This document shows, piece by piece, positions 58,987 to 64,000 of a stretch of 64,000 nt of DNA; position 1 is the first letter of the stretch; every line of letters begins with the position of its first letter. The translations under genes were made by a program, and so were the position numbers. Origin of the DNA: Paraburkholderia rhizosphaerae (lineage in GTDB: Bacteria; Pseudomonadota; Gammaproteobacteria; Burkholderiales; Burkholderiaceae); the NCBI RefSeq assembly GCF_004366595.1, contig NZ_SORE01000004.1, positions 1 through 64,000 of the forward strand, read 5' to 3'. Under the pieces are notes generated by a model that was given only the letters and a program-made list of their open reading frames with translations, made no database searches and was not told where the DNA came from.

Positions 58987-60213
58987 CTAACCCGCGGTAT
59001 CAGCCTTCTCCGCGAGCGCATCGAGCTGCGCCTGGTACGCGCGTGCAAACGGCTCGCGAAACGCGCGCTGGAACTCGGGGCCGACCCGCTGTCTGGTCTG
59101 CCGCCACGCGTCGACGTAGACCTCCCACAGGCGCGCATGGCGGCTCGACAACGCTGCTTCGATGCGCCCACGCGGCCGCAGGCGCGCCTCAATCTCCTCC
59201 GGCGCGAGCCCGGAGAGCACATCGGCGAGCGTCGCGCATAGTCCCGCGACCAGCGCCAGTTCGTGATCGCGCAGCTCCTTGAATGCCTGCCGCACCGCGG
59301 CGCGCGGCTCGAGCCACGCGCCGCCGTCGTTGCACAGCATTTGCGCCAGCGCCGCTTCGGCATCCGGAAAGAACTTCAGCGGATTATTGCCATGCGTGTC
59401 AATCATCGTCGTCGGGACGGGTGTCTGCTGCTGCGTGCTCGTGCGTGCGCGCAGCGCATGCATCGTGCCCTGCAGCGCGTCCCGCAGCAACGAGCCGGCC
59501 AGCCGCGCGAGTTCCACCGGCGACCGGTCGCCGATGCGATTGGGCTCGACGCCAAGGCCGTCGAGCAGCGCGCCCAGAACCGTGTCCGATGATGCAGGTT
59601 CACGCTGATGGACCACCGTCGCGCGTTCATCGGCCGAAGCCGATACGGGTTCGATCGTTGATGCCGCCGGAGGTGAGGCCTGTGCGACGCGCGTCGCCGC
59701 GTCGTCGTGCGGCGCGTAGCCCCGCAGCGCCGTCAGCGCGGCAGCGGGCATCGCGAAGAACGGTTCGTCCGCGACCGGCGGGAAGATGTGGCTACGCCGC
59801 GTCGGTGGCGGCACGTGATGCCCGGCTTGCATCGTGCCGGGCAGTGGCGCGGACACCGTGGCCGCACCTGGCTCGGGTTCCAGCGGCGCGCTCAGTCCGG
59901 CATGATCGAGGTCGAGCTCGATCAGGTATGCGCCGATGCTCAGCATGTCGCCGTCACGCAGGATTACTTCGCGCGAGGCATCCGGCGCGTTGCCGTTCAC
60001 GAGCGTCGGATGGCCTCCGGTGTCGATCAGCACATAGCGGTCGCCGCGCCATTCGATACGTGCCTGCACGCGCGAAATCGCGCGCCGCCCGTCGGCCAGC
60101 ACGACTGTGCAATCGGCACCGCGTCCGAGCGTCGCACCCTGCGCATCGACGGCGACGCTTCGTCTTGCCGATGGGCCATTGATGGTGAGGGTCAGGGAAG
60201 GAATAGCGGACAT
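58987..60213 (-). CDS. Second T6SS-type FHA protein
   Basis: This 408-residue FHA protein shares the plan of TagH. The FHA domain at 10-105 contains LGRGADCTVVLADGRRAISR, VQARIEWRGDRYVLIDTGGH and DGDMLSIGAYLIELD. A linker follows, then the T6SS-specific helical domain from about residue 270 (NPLKFFPDAEAALAQMLCND, LRDHELALVAGLCATLADVL, FQRAFREPFARAYQAQLDAL). In the FHA loop the usual S-x-x-H reads ISRVQA, where H is replaced, which may change phosphopeptide binding. It converges on the kinase gene (144-base gap), and is probably the kinase's target. A second FHA protein in one T6SS locus is unusual. Confidence 0.88.
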   Translation of the reverse strand: MSAIPSLTLTINGPSARRSVAVDAQGATLGRGADCTVVLADGRRAISRVQARIEWRGDRYVLIDTGGHPTLVNGNAPDASREVILRDGDMLSIGAYLIELDLDHAGLSAPLEPEPGAATVSAPLPGTMQAGHHVPPPTRRSHIFPPVADEPFFAMPAAALTALRGYAPHDDAATRVAQASPPAASTIEPVSASADERATVVHQREPASSDTVLGALLDGLGVEPNRIGDRSPVELARLAGSLLRDALQGTMHALRARTSTQQQTPVPTTMIDTHGNNPLKFFPDAEAALAQMLCNDGGAWLEPRAAVRQAFKELRDHELALVAGLCATLADVLSGLAPEEIEARLRPRGRIEAALSSRHARLWEVYVDAWRQTRQRVGPEFQRAFREPFARAYQAQLDALAEKADTAG

Positions 60214-60386
60214 GGTTCGGCCTTCGATCGATCGTCGCTCGGCAATTGCCTGATATCAACCGATACAACAGCCGGTTTGCGCGGCTTATTCCGCGCGCTG
60301 TCCTTTCGTTATTCGTCTGCTTATTAAGCTATTTTGGTGCTTCTTCGTGCTGAAACCGCGTGCAGGGGCGCCGCGCGGCACACCGT

Positions 60387-61112
60387 TCATTGACCGGCGA
60401 ACTCCACCCGATTGCGTCCGCCGCGCTTCGCGCGATACAACGCGGCATCTGCGAGACCATAGGCTGTGTCGAAATCGGTTCCAGCCGGATTCGCGCTCAC
60501 GCCAAAGCTTGCTGTAATACGACGGTTCACCGGCGGCGCAAATACATGATTGCCGATTGCTTCGCGCATTTTTTCGGCCTGTTGTAATGCGTCGGCGAGT
60601 GCGTGCCCAGGTAGCAGCACAGTAAATTCCTCTCCCCCTACCCGCCCGATCATCCCGCGCTCGCCGACGATGCGCCGCAGACAGTCGACGATGCCGAGAA
60701 TGACCGTGTCGCCTGTCGGATGGCCAAATTCGTCGTTGACCCGTTTGAACTCGTCGATGTCCAGCACGATCATCACTGCGCTATTGGCGCGCAGTGCCTT
60801 GATGGTCCGCTCGATCACCGCGCTGCGGTTGAACACGCCGGTCAGCGCGTCGTGCGTCGCACGATGCGCCAACTGCTGCGCGAGCATCTGCATTTCACGC
60901 TCGGCCCGGTCGCTGCGGCCAATCAGACGCCGCGTCTCGCGCATCAGACGCTCGAAATGCGCGATCAGTTCGCCCAGCGACTGCCGGTATTCGACCGCAT
61001 CGGCATTGACAGCGGCGTAGATCGCGCGTGCCTTGTCCAGTGCATCGTTCTCATTCTGGAACAGGTCGGGCACGTCGCCGACAGGCGATTCCGGATACGG
61101 GAGCGCGGCCAC
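60387..61112 (-). CDS. siaD: Diguanylate cyclase SiaD
   Basis: This 241-residue diguanylate cyclase makes cyclic di-GMP from two GTP. A coiled-coil start (LFQNENDALDKARAIYAAVN, LGELIAHFERLMRETRRLIG) precedes a GGDEF domain at 85-240: DALTGVFNRSAVIER, IDEFKRVNDEFGHPTGD and GRVGGEEFTVLLPG, so the active site is intact. The usual RxxD inhibitory site upstream of GGEEF reads RGMI, so product inhibition at that site is probably absent. As in Pseudomonas SiaD, activity should depend on dephosphorylated SiaC binding the coiled coil. It follows siaC by 1 base and is the last gene of siaABCD. Confidence 0.9.
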   Translation of the reverse strand: MAALPYPESPVGDVPDLFQNENDALDKARAIYAAVNADAVEYRQSLGELIAHFERLMRETRRLIGRSDRAEREMQMLAQQLAHRATHDALTGVFNRSAVIERTIKALRANSAVMIVLDIDEFKRVNDEFGHPTGDTVILGIVDCLRRIVGERGMIGRVGGEEFTVLLPGHALADALQQAEKMREAIGNHVFAPPVNRRITASFGVSANPAGTDFDTAYGLADAALYRAKRGGRNRVEFAGQ

Positions 61113-61113
61113 C

Positions 61114-61509
61114 TTATTGTCCCTGGTGAGAGACAGGCCGATCGGTAAATTCGATCGCGTGGAAATCGGACTTCAGCTCTTCGCCGAATTCAGCGATGGT
61201 CTCGTCCTCTTCGTCGCGGTACCAGTTCATCAACACGCGGCTGCCGGACTGCGCTGCCTGGTCCAGTGCGTCGAACATGCTAAACAGCATCTTCGTGCTG
61301 GAGCTATTGAAGTAGGTCAGCACCACATCGATGGTGATGACCGCGCCGACCGACTCCGCGAGGTACTGACGCATCTGCTCGATGATGGGTGCATAAAAAG
61401 CCGCCGCATTCTCGGGGTACGACTCCCCTCTGAGCAGCAGTGAATGCTGGTCGAAGCGAAAATCGACTTCCGGGGACGTTGCGGTTGCAGCAATATAAAG
61501 ATTATCCAT
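61114..61509 (-). CDS. siaC: Phospho-switch protein SiaC
   Basis: This 131-residue SiaC (DUF1987) protein switches SiaD on when unphosphorylated. The sequence YFNSSSTKML places Thr72 in line with the phosphorylated Thr68 of Pseudomonas SiaC. Other family blocks are TSPEVDFRFDQHSLLLRGES, YPENAAAFYAPIIEQMRQYL and VLMNWYRDEEDETIAEFGEE. The ATG at 61509 (MDNLYI) is preferred to a start 14 codons upstream, which would lie in siaB. It follows siaB by 20 bases. Confidence 0.92.
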   Translation of the reverse strand: MDNLYIAATATSPEVDFRFDQHSLLLRGESYPENAAAFYAPIIEQMRQYLAESVGAVITIDVVLTYFNSSSTKMLFSMFDALDQAAQSGSRVLMNWYRDEEDETIAEFGEELKSDFHAIEFTDRPVSHQGQ

Positions 61510-61529
61510 GGGCTCGTGCGCCTCCTTAC

Positions 61530-62093
61530 TCAGATGATGGCCATGAGGCAAAACAGCGTGGTTCCGGGTTCGTCGGCACGCGGATAAAAAGCAAACTCGA
61601 GAGGCGCGCTTGCGTCGCGCGCCATCGTCAGAAAACCTAGGCCCGCGCCCTTGCTATCCGCTGGGGTTTCAGACCGTAAGGTGACCTTGTAGGCCTCCTT
61701 GATCTGCTCAAGGGACATATTGCGGATTGGTTCCAGTTTGTTGCGCAGCGTATCGACGTCGGCGGTCGCGATAGGATTCACGCATAACATCAGGTGCCGC
61801 TCGCCGTCGGTGCTGATGCATACCGCGCCTTCACGGATGGTGCCGCCGCCTTCGCCATCCGGCTGTAGCGTGCCGGACGAATACTGGACGATATTCTGCG
61901 ACAGTTCGACAAAGGACGAAAACAATTTGCGGCGGGTCGGGCCGCTTACGCCGGCGACTTCCAGTTGCAGCTTCACGACCTCGCCCATCGCCGCCACGAT
62001 GTTATGAGAGAAGTAGCCTTTATGATAGAAGAGCACGTTACGCCGACGTGCCAGTTCAAAGAATGCGCTGTCTTGATCGAGTAATTGAGACAT
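61530..62093 (-). CDS. siaB: SiaB-type anti-sigma-like kinase
   Basis: This 187-residue SiaB (DUF6272) protein phosphorylates SiaC. The ATPase N-box is visible as SSFVELSQNIVQYSSG and the G-box as SKGAGLGFLTMARDA. Other blocks are RNVLFYHKGYFSHNIVAAMG and ATADVDTLRNKLEPIRNMSL. The start at 62093 (MSQLLDQ) is used; the longer open frame upstream lies within siaA. It lies between siaA (13-base gap) and siaC, matching the Pseudomonas order. Confidence 0.9.
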   Translation of the reverse strand: MSQLLDQDSAFFELARRRNVLFYHKGYFSHNIVAAMGEVVKLQLEVAGVSGPTRRKLFSSFVELSQNIVQYSSGTLQPDGEGGGTIREGAVCISTDGERHLMLCVNPIATADVDTLRNKLEPIRNMSLEQIKEAYKVTLRSETPADSKGAGLGFLTMARDASAPLEFAFYPRADEPGTTLFCLMAII

Positions 62094-62106
62094 CTCAGTT
62101 GGGTAG

Positions 62107-63339
62107 CTAAATGCGGGCACAGAATAGGGTGACGTCGTCGCGACGGCGCTGCGCGCCCTGCCATTCGGATAGCGAGCGCCGCAAGTTTTCGCAGATCGCC
62201 GACGGCGCCTGCGCACGATGTTTGACAATCAGGTCAAGCGCGCGGCGCCGGCTGAAGGAAATATTTTTCGGGCCGCCGATCTGATCGATCAGACCGTCCG
62301 TGCAAATGAAAATCAGGCTGCCGGGCTGTACCGCAACGGTGAGTGGTGTCCACGCATAGTTGGACAGGCTGTCGACGTAGCCGACCCCCATGCGGTCGCC
62401 CGCGATCGTTTCGAAGTGGTCGGCGTCCGGCTGCAGGATATGCAGCGCGATCCTCGCACCGGCGAAATGCAGTTCGCTTTTAATCGCATCGAACCAGAAG
62501 AACGCGGCGTCCAGGCCATCGTTCGATTGGGGCACTTCACCGGCGCGTTGCGCTTGCCCGAGCAAGCCCTTGACGTTGCGGTTCAGTGCCGCCAGCAGCG
62601 CCGCAGGATCGCCCGGGCCGAGTTTTTCGAGCACCTGCGACAGCGACGCCGACGCGAGCAGCGTCATGAACGCGCCGGGCACACCGTGACCGGTGCAGTC
62701 GGCAACCGCGCCGAACCAGCCCTGCGCAAACGCGGCGAAATGATAGAAGTCTCCGCCGACCACGTCGCGCGGCTCCCACACCATCGCGGCATCCGGCAGC
62801 CTTTCAGAGAGTGTATCGCGCGATGCGCGCAGCATCGCGCGCTGGATCACGCTCGCATATTCGATGCTTTGCATGATCTGGCGGTTTTTCTCCGCCTGCA
62901 TCTGCGCGACCGCGCTCATCAGTTGCAGGCCGCTGCCGAGTCCTGCGAAGCCGCCGTCGCGCGTCACGATAAAGCCATCCACCAGCGCCTTTTCGCCGGT
63001 TTCGACAGCCTTGAACGTCAGTGCCTCGATGCTCATACCCGCATCGACGATGAGCGGCTCCTTGTCCATAAACGCGATGCAGCTTTTTTTATCGTACAGC
63101 TCGCGATGGAAAGGCTTGCTCATTTGCGACAGAAAGATATCGCGATTGATCAGGCCAATTGGCCGATTCTCTTCAATCACAGCCAGGCTCGCGACATCGC
63201 CGCGTGATGAAAAAATTTCCATCACTAATGAGTTGGAGTCTTCAGCATCGACTGCTGGAACTTCCTGACATAAATCGCCGGCAGAATGGGGGTCGCCCTG
63301 CTTCGACGAACGGCGAAACCGCGAAAACGCTGGATGCAT
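62107..63339 (-). CDS. siaA: SiaA-type PP2C phosphatase
   Basis: This 410-residue phosphatase removes phosphate from SiaC. Its SpoIIE/PP2C domain at 190-410 has VWEPRDVVGGDFYHFAAFAQ, VADCTGHGVPGAFMTLLASA, ICTDGLIDQIGG and RRDDVTLFCARI, with metal-binding aspartates present. The amino third is soluble, with a CBS-like module at 35-165 (GDVASLAVIEENRPIGLINR, DAGMSIEALTFKAVETGEKA) and a helix QMQAEKNRQIMQSIEYASVI. Pseudomonas SiaA has membrane segments and HAMP instead, so the input here is probably cytoplasmic. It heads the sia operon. Two GCAAACGTTT sites lie upstream. Confidence 0.9.
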   Translation of the reverse strand: MHPAFSRFRRSSKQGDPHSAGDLCQEVPAVDAEDSNSLVMEIFSSRGDVASLAVIEENRPIGLINRDIFLSQMSKPFHRELYDKKSCIAFMDKEPLIVDAGMSIEALTFKAVETGEKALVDGFIVTRDGGFAGLGSGLQLMSAVAQMQAEKNRQIMQSIEYASVIQRAMLRASRDTLSERLPDAAMVWEPRDVVGGDFYHFAAFAQGWFGAVADCTGHGVPGAFMTLLASASLSQVLEKLGPGDPAALLAALNRNVKGLLGQAQRAGEVPQSNDGLDAAFFWFDAIKSELHFAGARIALHILQPDADHFETIAGDRMGVGYVDSLSNYAWTPLTVAVQPGSLIFICTDGLIDQIGGPKNISFSRRRALDLIVKHRAQAPSAICENLRRSLSEWQGAQRRRDDVTLFCARI

Positions 63340-63760
63340 GGCAAACGAGCCGATGTGTGACTGGAAGCCAGCACGCTAATATTTCTCTATGTATTTTGCG
63401 TGACAGTTTCAACGAGTTCGTTCATTTATTAAATGCAAACGTTTCAATTTACGCCATCCGTAATGTGAAAAAATATGAATATATTCGAATGTCTCCGGCT
63501 ATATCGCGCAATAGAAATCAATGCAAACGTTTGCCGTTCCGGATTTAGCCGGATTAACCGGCCAAACATCGCGCAAATTCCATGCTGACGCGAATCTTCG
63601 TTTCGCCTCACGCGATGCACCGTCGGCATTCGACCATGGAGCGCCCTTCTTCCTCGACGGAACGTCGAACCCGGCACCGGCGCGGCGCCTGCGGGCTAAC
63701 GCGCGCTCCGTCGCGGCAGCGCTTATGATCACCATGGCATCCTTCCACCCATCCCCAGAG
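63340..63760. other. Divergent region upstream of siaA
   Basis: No gene was recognised in these 421 bases. The part from 63395 to 63545 is AT-rich and contains two related palindromic sites (see 63435-63534), so it is the likely promoter region of siaABCD. The remainder up to 63760 leads into the hydrolase gene at the right edge. Confidence 0.5.
63435..63534. promoter_or_regulatory. Pair of GCAAACGTTTGC-type operators
   Basis: GCAAACGTTTGC at 63523-63534 is a perfect 12-base palindrome. GCAAACGTTT at 63435-63444 repeats the first ten bases, 88 bases away. This core is shared by LacI-family operators such as PurR boxes. Both lie 96-195 bases upstream of the siaA start, so a looped repressor is conceivable. 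Confidence 0.5.
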
Positions 63761-64000
63761 ATGAACATGCCGATGTGCGAACCGATGTGGAAACGATTCG
63801 TCGCCGTGGCCGCCGCAGCCATCGCGCTAAGCCATGCGCCGTACTGTCCCGCGAAAGGAGCTGAGATGCCGCATACGAGCGAAGCACAGGTGCTCTATCA
63901 CACCGTCGATATCGATGGAGTAGCCGTGTTCTACCGCGAAGCCGGTCCGCGCAACGCGCCGACGCTCCTGCTGCTGCATGGCTTTCCGTCTTCGTCGCGA
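63761..64000 (+). CDS. Alpha/beta hydrolase, partial (right edge)
   Basis: The reading frame is open to the edge of the window and its carboxyl end is missing. It shows a possible signal peptide (WKRFVAVAAAAIALSHAPYC), then VDIDGVAVFYREAGP and LLLLHGFPSSSR, the amino-terminal strands and oxyanion loop of epoxide-hydrolase or dehalogenase-like enzymes. Two starts compete: ATG at 63761 gives an exported protein; ATG at 63866 has AAAGGAG in front and would give a cytoplasmic protein that begins MPHTSEAQ. The ribosome binding site favours the second. Confidence 0.72.
   Translation, partial: MNMPMCEPMWKRFVAVAAAAIALSHAPYCPAKGAEMPHTSEAQVLYHTVDIDGVAVFYREAGPRNAPTLLLLHGFPSSSR

Noticed and set aside
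1..64000. CRISPR arrays, tRNA or rRNA genes
   Set aside because: No regularly spaced identical repeats and no tRNA-like or rRNA-like segments were seen on either strand.

Overview
The window is high-GC DNA (low-GC only in roughly the first 3.1 kb) from a Gram-negative betaproteobacterium. An OmpC-type general porin, a SYLF lipoprotein of the Burkholderia BPSL1445 type, a PhoX-type phosphatase and a large imp-like type VI secretion locus all point to Burkholderiaceae, most likely Paraburkholderia or a close relative. The genus is an inference. No tRNA, rRNA or CRISPR array was seen.

Layout. (a) 1-4140 is mobile debris: IS-end-like repeats, a frameshifted phage-type gene, two low-GC genes (a SEC-C protein with a possible nuclease core, and an unrecognised protein), a broken rolling-circle replication gene and a decayed ISNCY-family transposase. 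A second scrap of the same transposase lies at 10507-10580. (b) 4290-7329 is a leftward group of small stress and translation genes: a cold-shock protein, ribosomal protein S21, a second IF-1, and four short proteins with no known function. (c) 7693-13740 holds a hypothetical protein, an alpha/beta hydrolase, a porin, a VOC-family protein and a collapsed tauABC operon in which fragments of all three genes are joined. (d) 13748-23645 is metabolic and stress-related: PhoX with a Pho-box-like array, a SYLF lipoprotein, a DUF2252 protein, a SulP transporter, an APC permease fused to a periplasmic solute-binding domain, and a CBS-BON protein. FNR/Anr-like boxes lie in two of its intergenic regions.

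(e) 25463-55105 is a type VI secretion system. On the minus strand, from right to left, the order is tssB, tssC, hcp, tagJ, tssE, tssF, tssG, tssH, a possible cargo gene, a TPR-methyltransferase, vgrG, a small associated gene, tagH (FHA), tssK, tssL (with OmpA domain), tssM, tagF, pppA, ppkA and a small membrane protein. tssA converges on it from the plus strand. No tssJ and no PAAR gene were found. Many junctions are ATGA overlaps, so the vgrG-to-ppkA half is tightly coupled in translation. TagF carries a C-terminal PP2C-like domain that has lost its catalytic aspartates, next to an intact PppA.

(f) 55437-63339 looks like an attached signalling block: a FecR-like exported protein, a membrane DUF3365 haem/redox sensor, a second Ser/Thr kinase with a duplicated C-terminal module, a second FHA protein of the T6SS type, and a full SiaABCD switch (PP2C phosphatase, anti-sigma-like kinase, phospho-switch protein and diguanylate cyclase). 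The likely logic is two Ser/Thr phosphorylation circuits and one c-di-GMP circuit acting on one secretion apparatus. The link between the Sia block and T6SS rests on position only. The window ends inside another alpha/beta hydrolase gene.
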